Source: Pigoraptor vietnamica
Taxonomy: Eukaryota; Opisthokonta; Filasterea
Direction of reading: 5' to 3'
DNA: 19,014 bases
NCBI GenBank assembly: GCA_943704525.1
Contig: CALSCQ010001303.1
Span: 8,354-27,367, forward strand
Shown here one piece after another: positions 9,781 to 19,014 of this stretch; the first letter of the stretch is position 1; each line of letters begins with the position of its first letter. Position numbers and translations under genes: made by a program. The notes beneath the pieces are model-generated. The model ran no database searches. It was not told the origin of the DNA and saw only the letters and a list, made by a program, of their open reading frames with translations.

Positions 9781-9814
9781 CGGCGAGAGTCTGCAACGTA
9801 TCCTTCGTCGCCAT
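4792..9814 (-). CDS. GGA: GGA-type clathrin adaptor (VHS-GAT-hinge-GAE)
   Basis: Seventeen exons, 5' to 3' on minus: 9814-9781, 9629-9545, 9381-9306, 9133-9035, 8827-8707, 8483-8425, 8185-8123, 7845-7765, 7431-7294, 7138-7057, 6913-6602, 6473-6376, 6243-6138, 5957-5592, 5477-5314, 5183-5073, 4887-4792. All phases match, giving 696 residues and TGA. Residues ~1-150 are a VHS domain (LLDACMKNCGKDFQHLVGKF; WAIGFPDEAKINEAYQMLRR). Residues ~158-310 are a GAT domain (LLNRLLKSKNPKDHERANSM; VNNNV at 224-228, the helix that in animal GGAs binds Arf-GTP). A Pro/Gln/Ala-rich hinge follows, with a clathrin-box-like LLDLD at 510-514. Residues ~565-696 are a gamma-adaptin ear (TVYDSNGLSVIFHMTKN; NFVFQVAVPK). 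GGAs sort cargo at the trans-Golgi network, joining Arf, clathrin and accessory proteins. Intron 8 is GC-AG; the rest are GT-AG. The extra open reading upstream of exon 15 (to about 5555) is excluded because the shorter form matches family length. Confidence 0.95.
6044..6116. repeat. Three direct copies of a 16-bp motif in GGA intron 13
   Basis: GAGAACAAACACGTGC occurs exactly at 6044-6059, 6065-6080 and 6101-6116. Each copy contains the palindrome CACGTG (E-box core). The copies sit in the intron between exons 13 and 14, so they are a small intronic minisatellite or, less likely, a regulatory cluster. Confidence 0.9.
6297..6329. repeat. (ACGC)n short tandem repeat in GGA intron 12
   Basis: Imperfect ACGC/GCAC tetranucleotide tract of about 33 nt inside the intron between exons 12 and 13. 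Confidence 0.85.
7432..7764 (-). other. GC-AG intron (GGA intron 8)
   Basis: Exon 8 ends ...AACCAG and the intron begins gcacgtgacg; it ends at ...ttgtcgcag before GAGAGCAAG. The nearest GT (five bases inside) would put exon 9 in the wrong frame, while the GC donor keeps phase 0 and gives an ungapped GAT helix (ANSMIKRMYNQ followed by ESKKVEGEV). CAG/GCACGT resembles the strong flanking context typical of GC donors. Confidence 0.85.
8289..8352. repeat. (CA)n microsatellite in GGA intron 6
   Basis: About 64 nt of CA on the plus strand (GT in the sense of the gene) with CACG interruptions, inside the intron between exons 6 and 7. Confidence 0.95.
9752..9780 (-). repeat. (GT)n tract starting exactly at the GGA intron 1 donor
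   Basis: In gene sense, exon 1 ends ...CTCGCCG at 9781 and the next 29 nt are pure GT repeat. The donor dinucleotide is therefore the first unit of the microsatellite. Confidence 0.9.
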
Positions 9815-10024
9815 TTCTTTCTCCAACGCGCAACCCTGGCGGAAGACGCGAACGGTCGAGCGTGCAAAATAGTGCCGCCACACTAATTGTAAATTGGTTG
9901 GCGAGACTTCGCTGGCCCAAATTCACTCGACATGCGCGCACCCACGGCGCCGGAACCTGCTCTTCTTGAGTCTCCCTCGCCGAACAAATAGCTCCTTCTG
10001 TGTGAATGGGCCACTGACACGTGC

Positions 10025-10064
10025 GAGAGAGAGAGAGAGAGAGTGTGTGTGTGTGTGTGTGTGT
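10025..10064. repeat. Compound (GA)n-(GT)n microsatellite
   Basis: About nine GA units pass directly into about ten GT units on the plus strand, in the GGA/TPR intergenic region. Confidence 0.95.
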
Positions 10065-10282
10065 CCACAGCTGTGGTCACGTACACTGTGGGCGGCGGCA
10101 ATTTTTAGGGGGGTGGGTCAGCCGGTCCGTGTAACTTGAAAAATGTGGGAAAATGTGCATTTTTCGAGGATAAATTCAAATTCTTTCGGGTGCCAGTGTG
10201 TACAAAAATGGCTAGTGAATTAAGTAATATCCATATAAGTCTTCATATAGTTCTATAATCTAAATTTGGTATCGACAGTAAA

Positions 10283-10290
10283 TGACGTCA
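10283..10290. promoter_or_regulatory. CRE octamer TGACGTCA
   Basis: Perfect palindromic cAMP-response element (CREB/ATF bZIP consensus), 118 bp upstream of the TPR gene ATG and about 470 bp upstream of the GGA ATG. It lies at the edge of the AT-rich block. The role is inferred from sequence and position. Confidence 0.5.
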
Positions 10291-10407
10291 TTGCGTGGGT
10301 GAGACCCATGTTTCACGTTTGCCGTTCAGTCGCCATGAAATCGCGCACACACCGAAGTGGCAAAAAAAAAAAAAAGCACCACACGGCGCGAAGGACGACA
10401 ACAGAGA

Positions 10408-11629
<1,222 letters not shown>

Positions 11630-11909
11630 ATGCGGTTGACTTGTGTGTTGCATGCAGGAGTGGATGGTGTGGAGGGAACGGAGGGAGAGGCTTTGGGAGG
11701 GGGGGGGTGGGGGGGAATGAGGTATTTCCGCAGCTGCGCAACCTCGTTCAGAGACGGTGTGGCGGGCAGCACGAGAGCGTGGCTTTGCGCGATTGGCGCA
11801 TCCACACTCCTAAGGTGTCGATTTGAATTGCGGCAGCTGTGGACTGCAATTGCGGCTACCTTCTTGCCAATGTCGGAAAGTGGATTGCGAGAGGGTCCTT
11901 CATTGTGGG
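11630..11909. other. Convergent 3' region between TPR gene and DNAJC21
   Basis: About 280 bp. It contains a G-rich stretch at about 11697-11716 and a possible final exon of the TPR gene at 11734-11826 (acceptor ...tttccgcag; stop TGA). Otherwise it should hold the two facing 3' UTRs. No clear AATAAA is seen on either strand. Confidence 0.5.
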
Positions 11910-14152
11910 CTACCTCTTCTTCTTGCCCTTCGAGTCGGCTGCTGCGGGACGCGCCACGAGGATCGCGTGGCCCGTCTCCTTGATGTGTTGGAAGAGCTTG
12001 TTGCGCGTGGGAAACTCAAAAGCGCATATCTGGCACCGGAGGCCGGCATCGCCCCCCGCGGGCGTTGGGGCGGCCGCACTAGGTTGCTGCTGTTGCTGAG
12101 GATTGCGTGGAGGGCGAGCTAACGTCAGCGAAGGGAATTGACAGAGGCACAACACGCACACACACGCACATAGCACAATAACTCTCATTGTTAACGATAT
12201 ACACGCCACGCAACGGCCGTGCGACACACGCCACACAACATAACACACACCTTCAGCTGTTCTCGCGCGAGGCGCTTGGCCTTCCCCTTGAGCTTCGGGG
12301 CCTTGGTGCCGTCCTCTTCGCCCGCTTGCGGCGTCGATGCGCCAACGTCCGCCTCGTCCTCGTCTGCGCTTCCCGCGTTTTCCGCGCTGGGAGACGCATT
12401 CTTCGCGCCCTTGACGTCGACGGGTGGCGCGGCTCTTGGTGACGCCGACGCCGACGCCTGCTGTTGCTGGCGCCGCAGCTTCCGCTCCTGCGTCTTGTTG
12501 CGTCGCTTCTTCCCGCCGGCCTCTTCCTTCTCATCGTCACCCTGAGGGCCCTCGAGGGCCTTACTTTCGTCCCCACTCCCCTCGTCCTCGTCTGCTGCGA
12601 TGGAGCGACCGCGTCGTCCGCGCGCCTTTCGCCGCTTCGACGACTGAGCGCCCTCTTCCTCCTCTTCTACTTCCTCATCCTCACCCTCCCCATCTTCACC
12701 ATCGCCGCCGTCAGCTTCGCCTGCTCCGTTAACGCCACCGCCGTCCTGCATTTCGCCATCGCCGCCCTCTTCCACCTCCGCATCGTCCGCTTCCTCCTCT
12801 GGGTCGGGGGTGCCGCCCACGCGCTCGTCGTCCAGCTCCAATTCGGCCCGAAGCGCGGCGAGTTTTCGCTGGTGCTGCTTTGAGTTTTCGTGGTTCTCGT
12901 ACTGCTTTGCGCTGCGAAAGTCCTTCCGGCACACGGGGCACGAGTACCCCTCCTCCTCCTCGCTCTCCCCTTCGTCGCCATCCGCCCCGTCTGTCTCCTT
13001 CGCGCCACTTTCCTCCGCCGTCGCCGCCGCGGACAGTGACGTCCGCCCTCGCCGCTTGCCCCCGTACTCCTCGTCGAGGGCCTGTTCGACGCTCGCCAGC
13101 GAATCCCTCATCTCGGTCGACTCCCACGACGGCGCCGCACGCCCCTGCTCTCGCAACTCGGCCTTTTTGCGCGCGGCCCTCTGCGATGCCTCCGTCTTCT
13201 TTTTCGCCTCCGCCTGCTTGCGCTCTTCCTCGAGCTGACGCTGCTTGGCCTGCCAGTCGCGCACGCGCCTACGTGCATTCGCACAGTGAGCATCTCAAGC
13301 CACTGATTAAAAACCCGCCATTATGGGCCCGTTCTCTCGAACTCGCGAAAAAATTGACACCAGCCCAACACGAAACTAAATACCGAGTCAGAAACGCGCG
13401 CAAGACAGAGCAGGCACCCACTTGTCCCTCCGCTTGACAAATTCGACGAGGTTCCGCACCGTGTTGTTGAACTCCTTCCGCCCGGCGTCCCTGAACTTCT
13501 TATTCTCCTTCTGCATGGCGCGACGTATTTGCCTGTTCTCCGCCTCGCGCGTGTTGTAACGGTCGCACCACGCGAACTTTTTGCACGTCGCAAAGTTGGA
13601 CCAGAACGCGTAAAACTGCCGAGGGCCGTCCTCGAACACGTCCGTCGACTTGCCGAAACGCGGCGCATCCACGTTTTTCCCGGGTCCGCGCGATCTTTGC
13701 GAGTCGTCTTCGTCGTCACTGTCGTTGCCCGCACTGCCCGCCGCATCAACTTCCTCCTCCCACAAATCCCTGAACACTTCATCATACACGGCGTAAAATC
13801 CATCCTCGTCGTCCCCGTATCCCTTATACGCCGACGCGCTAAAGTACCTCATGACATCGATGCCATCGCCATTGGCCGCGCCGTCGCCGCGTCCGTCCCC
13901 GCCGCGCAGGATTTCCTCGCGGTGGTCGTCGTACCACTGGCGCTCGTGCGGGTCGCTCAGCACCTCGTACGCCTGCTGCAGCGTCGCAAACATGCGCGTG
14001 CACTCGTCGATGCGGTCCGGGTTCTTGTCGGGGTGCCACTTGAGCGCCATTTTGCGGTACGCTTTCTTGATGTCGTCGTCGGTTGCGTCCCTCTCGACGC
14101 CGATGAGCTCGTAATAGCAGGTCATTTTCTGACCTGGCGCCGCGGCGGCCAT
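11910..14152 (-). CDS. DNAJC21: DNAJC21/Jjj1-family J-protein (pre-60S ribosome factor)
   Basis: Three exons on minus: 14152-13422, 13268-12251 and 12095-11910. Phases match (2, then 0), giving 644 residues and TAG. Residues ~11-76 are a J domain ([20 protein letters not shown]) with the HPD triad at 40-42, which stimulates Hsp70 ATPase. The family-specific region follows ([46 protein letters not shown]), then a coiled, charged stretch. Two C2H2 zinc fingers are present: C354/C357/H370/H376 and C604/C607/H620/H626, the latter within [11 protein letters not shown]. Long acidic and Lys-rich linkers lie between them. Yeast Jjj1 acts on cytosolic pre-60S particles with Hsp70 to release and recycle Arx1; human DNAJC21 has the same role. 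Human is 531 and yeast 590 residues, so the length is normal with longer linkers. Exon 1 ends in AA/gtgggt, a weak donor, but it alone restores the conserved RDKRV. The start at 14152 is the first ATG in frame. Confidence 0.96.
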
Positions 14153-14576
14153 CTTTTTTCCGTGTGCGCACACCCCCCAAACGGGCGAACGGCAAAACCA
14201 GCAGCCAATGCTCCCTTGCCACACTGCGTCTGTTTCGGGTCCTTCACTGTGAGTGAATGGGTGAAGTGCGCTCGACTTGAAGTGAGCCGTGGCGGGAAAG
14301 TGGCAATTGCACGTGTGGCGGTCAGCGGATAGGCCACATAGCGAATTCTCGGCACACGTAACGGCGTTACGTCACATCCGGGGTGGGTTACGTTGAGGTG
14401 CCCGACAAGTCGGTCAAAACAGACCGGTGTGTGCACACGCGGGCGTTGTTTTATTGTGGTCTCGCGACGGGAGAAAGGGGACCCTCCGCGTTGGACGCTG
14501 TTCGCGGGCGGGCCTCCACGGCTCGCTCTTCATGTGAGAGGCTTGGCAGATTTTTTTGCGGCTGTGTTTTGGGAAA
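14153..14576. promoter_or_regulatory. Bidirectional promoter region between DNAJC21 and tepsin
   Basis: Head-to-head spacer of 424 bp. It holds a CCAAT box (about 14205) and a cluster of GTTACGT/ACGTAAC elements at 14356-14393, one of which extends to TTACGTCA, a CRE/ATF-like octamer. There is no open frame with family support. Confidence 0.6.
14356..14393. promoter_or_regulatory. Cluster of three GTTACGT elements (one inverted pair)
   Basis: ACGTAAC-GGC-GTTACGT (14356-14372) is a perfect inverted repeat with 7-bp arms and a 3-nt centre. A third GTTACGT lies at 14387-14393. TTACGTCA at 14367-14374 overlaps the right arm. Such sites suit bZIP dimers. Location midway between DNAJC21 and tepsin suggests a shared control site; binding is inferred. 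Confidence 0.45.
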
Positions 14577-17500
14577 ATGACGGCCATTCTCGAGACGCTG
14601 CGTGATGCGGCGAAGGGCAAGTTCTCGCTGGCCATGCACTATCCCATGCTGTCGAAGGCAGTCAACAACGACGATGCGCCCACGCCGGGCTATCTCTACA
14701 ACGAAATTGCCAGTGGGTGGCTGTCCTTCATTGCACTTGGTCGCATGCATATTCAAGCCGCGTGCGGTCGCTCCCCTCTGTGCGCTGTTCGTCTTGTTTA
14801 TGCACGCTCTTGCGTTGGCCATCGCTTGCATTTGACTCTGATGTGTGTTGATTTTCGAAGACGACCTCTCTTGCTGTCGTACTCACTATTGCTTTGTGTG
14901 GTGCGCACCCATCAGAGATTACGTTCGAGTCTGCGGAAGTGTCGTCCGAACTCGAGGATTTTCTCCTCCGGAAAGTCGAGGGATCCAACGCAAATGCAAA
15001 GCTCAAGGCGCTCAAGGTCCTGCGACACACGTGCGAAAAGGGCCACTCGGCCTTCAGGCAATCGTTGTCGCGACGAACAGACGCCATCCGCGATGCTATG
15101 AGTGAGTGTGAGCGCAGCAAAGTTTCTTTTTTTCCCTAGAACGTGAGCGCGCGTACTCAATGTTGGTCACGGCTGCTGCAGACTACCGCGGCATCCCGGA
15201 CCCGATTTTGGGCGATGCGCCGTATCGGCTGGTGAGAGAGGCGGCGGCTGCGCTCATCGAGACAATCTTCGACACATCTGCCGAGCGAAACACGTCGTAC
15301 GCGCCGTCGTCCCTCGGTTCGCAAGGGATGGGATCGTCGAGGAGCGACTATGAACGCGACGGGTACGGCCACTCTGTCGGCGGCATGCGGACTCCGTATG
15401 GTCCGCCGGCCGCTCCGCCGCCGTCGTCGTCGCACGGCGATGGGCTGCAGTGGACACCCGGCCGCAAAATGGAGGGCTTCGGCAACACGGCGTCGGACGG
15501 CGGAGGTGCGTCTCCCAATTTCTTTTTTGGACGTTTTGTGGGTTGTGAGTGCGAGGACTAAGAGTGCCTGTTCTCTGTAGCTTTGCGAGTATAGGGGATG
15601 GGTCTGCCTGCTCTTTGCCACTGTTTGTTCATTACATGCACATCCGTCCGGGCATCAGCGTCGTCGGGTTCCATTTACGACAAGCTCAAGGGCCGGTTAT
15701 CGTCGTCGTCGTCGTCCGGTGCGCATAACAACTCGTCGCTCCTCGGATCAGACTCGAGTTACAAGGGCGCGGAGGCGTACTATGGCGAACCGCACGGCGC
15801 GGATTCCTTTCACGACGCTGCGTATGGGACTGCCGCACGACAACAACAGTGGCCGCCGTCGTCCTCGAGCGCTGGGGCCGCGTGGACCAGCGCGCCTGCT
15901 GAAGCGAAGGGTGCGTGGAGATGCGTGTGTGCAATGTCGTGTAGTTCACGGTGAGACGATTGACTGAATTTTTTTTGTTTGTTTATCCTCTTGCAGCCCC
16001 GGGTCACGAAGAATTGCGACCGTAAGTGCAGCCATGCGTATCGTCTTACACACACGCACACGCATACGCACACGTATACACTCTCACGCACATGCATTCG
16101 CACCGCGCGAAAAACGTGCAACGAACGAACATCTTTTCTGCTGCGCAGGGCCAGTGATGGCACGTACGAGGCTCGCATTGTGTCCGACATTACGGCGCCT
16201 GGCGGTGTGCGAGCGACGCCCGCGCGCGAAGACTTGGCCGCCTTTGTGAAGCGCTGCTCGACGCTCGATGTCGCACGCGTCGTTGCGCTCCTTGGGGAGG
16301 TCGTGGTGTCGGCCGAGTCGACGCAGAGCTGCCAGGTGGGGCTGCAGGGCGGCTTGGGCGAACTCTTCGTCTTTGCATGTGTGTACGTGTGGTGTCTTCT
16401 GTGTTGTGTTGTGTATTCATGTGAGGTCCATGCTCGTGTGTGCCCCTGTGCTGTGCGTGTACGCATGCGTGGTCATGGTGTAAGTTGGCTGAGCACGTGT
16501 ACGAAACGCGCAGAAAGCGCTGTCGGTCATCGAGGCTCTGCTTCGATCGGACCTTCCGAACATTTCGACGCTGCTCCACTCGATCCGGGACTCTATCAAG
16601 ACGGCAAGCCTCTCGCCAACGCAGACCGTGCGGGACAAGGCGTCGAAGGTGTGACACGCAGCGCTTGTGCACACACACGCAATCGCACAGGCAAAGTGCG
16701 CCCCCAGCACGTGAACGGACGCATGCAATTAGAATGCGCACATTTACTCTGATTTCACTTTTCACAATTACACCAAAGACCATGCTCTCGCCACGATGCA
16801 CCCGCATGTGTGTTGTCGTCCAACGTGTTACGGCACTGAGCATTTGTTCCCTGCGCTCACTCGCAGATTCTGCTGATCCTCGGCGATCCGCCCTCGACCA
16901 CGACGCAAACGCCCCGCTACGACATGTTCCAGCAGCGTTACCTCGGCGACAACCTCGAGCGCGCGCAATATCAACCGCCGCAGATGTCTGCCGGCAGCAA
17001 CTACGCGCCCTCCCGCAACGCAGACTCGCGGACAGCGGCGCCCCTCGTATCGCTCACGGACTCGCCGGCAGCCCAGCACCAGCCGCAACAGTCGCAGTCG
17101 CTGTTCGCCGGCATGGCTCTGCACGGACAGAGCGCGCAGCAACGGCCGTCCGCGCCCACTGCCCAACCCATGGCTTCGCAGCCGCAGTCGCAGCCGCAAC
17201 CGACTCAAGCACCCGGACTGTTCTCGGGCATGACGCTGTCGCAGGGCGCAAGCGCGGGCGCACCGGCCCCTGCGCGGACCGCCGGACAGCAGGTCGTTGC
17301 GCCCGCACAGCGCGCCCCAGCGCAGCAGGCTTCGCTCATAAGTTTCGACACGGACGAGGCCGCCCCCGCACAGAACGGCGCAGTCTCAACAGACGACGTG
17401 GGTCTGGACTCGTTTGACCCGCTGCGGGGTACGTCGGCCCCGCAGCCTCAAGCTGCCGCCGCCGCCGCGACGCCGACGGTACAACAAGCAGTACCGGCCA

Positions 17501-17934
17501 GTGGGGTCCAGGCGTCCGCGGCACCGCGCACGTCGCAAGGGAGCTTCAGCGGCTCGTTCGCTGCGGGCGTGCCAACGATGGGCGGCGTGCCCGTCGTTGC
17601 CGTGGGCGGAATGCCCAGCTACGTCGTCCAGCCCGCGGGGATGGCCGGTGTCGGCGTCTACGCGCAGGCGTACCACCCCCAGGGATACTATGCGCAGCCG
17701 CAGCACGGCATGGTGTATGGGGGCGCGCCGATGGTAGATGCGTTTGCGGCGATGAGCATGCACGGGGGAGTTCACTACGCGGCCGCACAGCAGTCGCAAC
17801 AGCCGCAGCCGCAAATGGCGGGCTCGCAACAAAGGCGAACGTCGTCTGGGGCGCAGAAGGCGCCGCCGACGAACGACGCCTTTTCCTTTGTGCGGGACGA
17901 AGTGCGCAAGGGATCTGGGAGCGCACAGGCCTGA
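14577..17934 (+). CDS. TEPSIN: Tepsin, AP-4 accessory protein (ENTH and tVHS domains)
   Basis: Eight exons: 14577-14712, 14916-15101, 15140-15505, 15659-15910, 15997-16021, 16149-16335, 16514-16648, 16867-17934. All phases match, giving 784 residues and TGA. Residues ~10-165 form the tepsin-type ENTH domain (LSKAVNNDDAPTPGYLYNEI; LKALKVLRHTCEKGHSAF). Residues ~348-440 match the second, VHS/ENTH-like domain (EDLAAFVKRCSTLDVARVVA; KALSVIEALLRSDLP). The Gln/Ala/Pro-rich tail has two matches to the AP-4 beta4-binding motif LFxG[M/L]x[L/V]: LFAGMAL (508-514) and LFSGMTL (547-553). Near the C-terminus DAFSFV (766-771) resembles the epsilon-binding S[AV]F[SA]FLN motif. Tepsin rides on AP-4 vesicles leaving the trans-Golgi network; the plant counterpart is MTV1. 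Exon 5 is only 25 nt. A longer exon 6 is possible but fits the family less well. Human tepsin has one beta4 motif and is shorter (~525 residues). Confidence 0.94.
15997..16021 (+). other. TEPSIN: 25-nt microexon (tepsin exon 5)
   Basis: Acceptor ...cctcttgcag precedes 25 nt encoding roughly APGHEELRP, followed by a strong donor gtaagt. It enters in phase 1 and leaves in phase 2, so skipping it would shift the frame of the rest of the protein. This argues that it is constitutively included. Confidence 0.8.
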
Positions 17935-18321
17935 GTGACAAAAGAAGGCACTTTATTTGTCCGTGTGCAATTCATTGGATGCCGGCAGTGAGACGCAAGA
18001 GCATGCTTGTGGCTGGTTGTTACGGCGCAAAGACGCGAGTTAGTATGTATATGCGGGACAATGTTCGGCGTCGTGCAAGGGCCCGCCGTTCAAGCCGAAC
18101 TGAATGGATTGCCCGGTAGAAAAAGCGCCCGCTGAGGTCATCATTTCGGCCGTCGTTACCCGCCACTTCCCACACCCACACTCTGCTGGTCTGAGAGCGC
18201 GATTTTCTTTTTACTCAATGCACTTTTCCACTTCCCGCTGTGCACCGTCGCCTGAATTCATCGTCGCACCCCCTCATCAACGCTTCCCTCGTGGTCGCAT
18301 GCGCACACCACCCGCCATTTG
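17935..18321. other. Intergenic region downstream of tepsin
   Basis: About 390 bp holding the tepsin 3' flank and whatever promoter drives the right-edge gene. No canonical polyadenylation hexamer, repeat or coding frame with support is visible. Confidence 0.5.
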
Positions 18322-19014
18322 ATGGCGCACGTGGCGTCGCCGTCGCTTGTTATGGCGCGCGCAGCCGCGCCCTCTTCCGCTGCTTTGGTCACATCGCCTT
18401 CTTGTGTTAGTGCGCCCGCAGTGGGAGCGACGATGGGCGAGTGGCGTCTCGACGGTTTCTCGCCGCTCCTCGACCTCCTCTCGCCCGAGGGTGCTCTTGC
18501 ATCTCGTCAAGGTGGGCCGCTTCACGCCCACGGACGTCGGCCACCTGCGCGCGACGTGCAAGGCGATGCGCGGGTTTTTGGACCGGTTTCGCGACGTCGT
18601 CGATAAGTGCGTCGTGGGCGACCTGTCCAACCGCCCGTATCGCCACTGGGACATTGGCAAAGCCGCGCTCAACGGACACTTGGAGCTGGTCGAGTTGCTC
18701 CACGAGGACGAGGTCAAGCGGGGGCGCGTGTCGCACTGGCGCAACGAAAGCAACGTGTCGCGTGACGTTGACGGTTACCCGATAGACGGCCTGTTACGGC
18801 AATTGGGACGTGTTCGTGTTCATGATGTGCAACCGCATCCACGATGTGACTCCCACTGGAGATGTACTCGCGCCGCAGGATTTTGGCGACCCTTCCCGCG
18901 CGCACGCACTCGCTCTCCTTGAGCGGGCGCCGGCATGCCTCGAGCATTACGCAGCGATTAACGGTGCCATCCAAAAAAAAAAAAAAAATGGTCTATGCCG
19001 TGACTCGGCTCGGG
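18322..19014 (+). pseudogene. F-box / ankyrin-like gene with two frame breaks, cut by the window end
   Basis: From ATG 18322 (or 18433) the frame reads to LLDLLSPE, then breaks. One base beyond a GAG codon in a GGG run (18489-18491), the next frame continues as VLLHLVKVGRFTPTDVGHLR followed by ATCKAMRGF, the second half of an F-box. This leads to DIGKAALNGHLELVELLHED, typical of an ankyrin helix pair. Near 18780-18790 the coherent reading moves to a third frame (ACYGNWDVFVFMMCNRIHD, then ALALLERAPACLEHYAAING) until an A16 run at 18973-18988. Two single-base-type breaks in ~350 nt suggest a pseudogene; introns do not explain either break, since no GT-AG pair fits. F-box/ankyrin proteins act as ubiquitin-ligase adaptors and are frequent in some protists and giant viruses. 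Sequence error at a contig end remains possible. Confidence 0.6.
18973..18988. repeat. A16 homopolymer
   Basis: Sixteen A residues close to the right window edge, interrupting the third-frame reading of the F-box/ankyrin-like gene. Confidence 0.95.

Larger units (their letters stand above)
9815..10407. promoter_or_regulatory. Bidirectional promoter region between GGA and the TPR gene
   Basis: Head-to-head spacer of ~590 bp. It contains a compound (GA)n-(GT)n microsatellite at about 10025-10064, an AT-rich block at about 10130-10270, a perfect CRE octamer at 10283-10290, and an A13 run just before the TPR start. No coding exon is apparent. Confidence 0.6.

Noticed and set aside
12424-13238. 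Plus-strand Ser/Pro/Leu-rich frames opposite DNAJC21
   Set aside because: They are shadows of the acidic/Lys-rich linker; the minus strand carries the J domain, both zinc fingers and consistent splicing.
16336-16368. Extension of tepsin exon 6 through VGLQGGLGELF to a GT at 16369
   Set aside because: It is also in phase, but the shorter exon ending at 16335 matches the spacing of the second tepsin domain and has a usual CAG/gt boundary.

Overview
This is a piece of eukaryotic nuclear genome: GC-rich, intron-dense, standard genetic code (TAA, TAG and TGA appear only at the ends of reconstructed genes), with many CA/GT microsatellites. By joining exons across GT-AG introns (plus one GC-AG intron) with phases that match exactly, four genes can be read to full length with no frameshift: a MEIG1-family protein, a GGA-type clathrin adaptor (17 exons, 696 residues), a DNAJC21/Jjj1 ribosome-biogenesis J-protein (3 exons, 644 residues) and tepsin, the AP-4 accessory protein (8 exons, 784 residues). 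GGAs are best known from animals and fungi, AP-4/tepsin is missing from many fungi, and MEIG1 follows motile cilia. Together these suggest a flagellated unicellular relative of animals (choanoflagellate-like) or another early-branching protist. This taxonomic guess is inference.

Layout, left to right: a 96-nt poly(A) run; the first coding exon of a PRELI/MSF1-like gene on the minus strand, cut by the window edge (149-211); MEIG1 on plus (1180-1877); a ~320 bp impure CA tract (2398-2717); a decayed F-box/leucine-rich-repeat pseudogene on plus (2813-3735); ~1 kb without a recognisable gene, holding a CT tract; GGA on minus (4792-9814); a TPR-like gene of unknown function on plus (10408-11629); DNAJC21 on minus (11910-14152); tepsin on plus (14577-17934); and at the right edge an F-box/ankyrin-like gene on plus broken by two frame changes (18322-19014).

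Genes alternate in orientation. PRELI/MEIG1, GGA/TPR and DNAJC21/tepsin are head-to-head pairs sharing intergenic regions of ~970, ~590 and ~425 bp, which hold candidate bZIP/CRE, CCAAT and X-box-like sites; TPR and DNAJC21 converge. GGA and tepsin both belong to the ENTH/VHS-type adaptors of the trans-Golgi network and lie within 13 kb of each other. The two F-box/repeat genes flank the clean core and are the only frameshifted genes, so real decay is more likely there than general sequence error.
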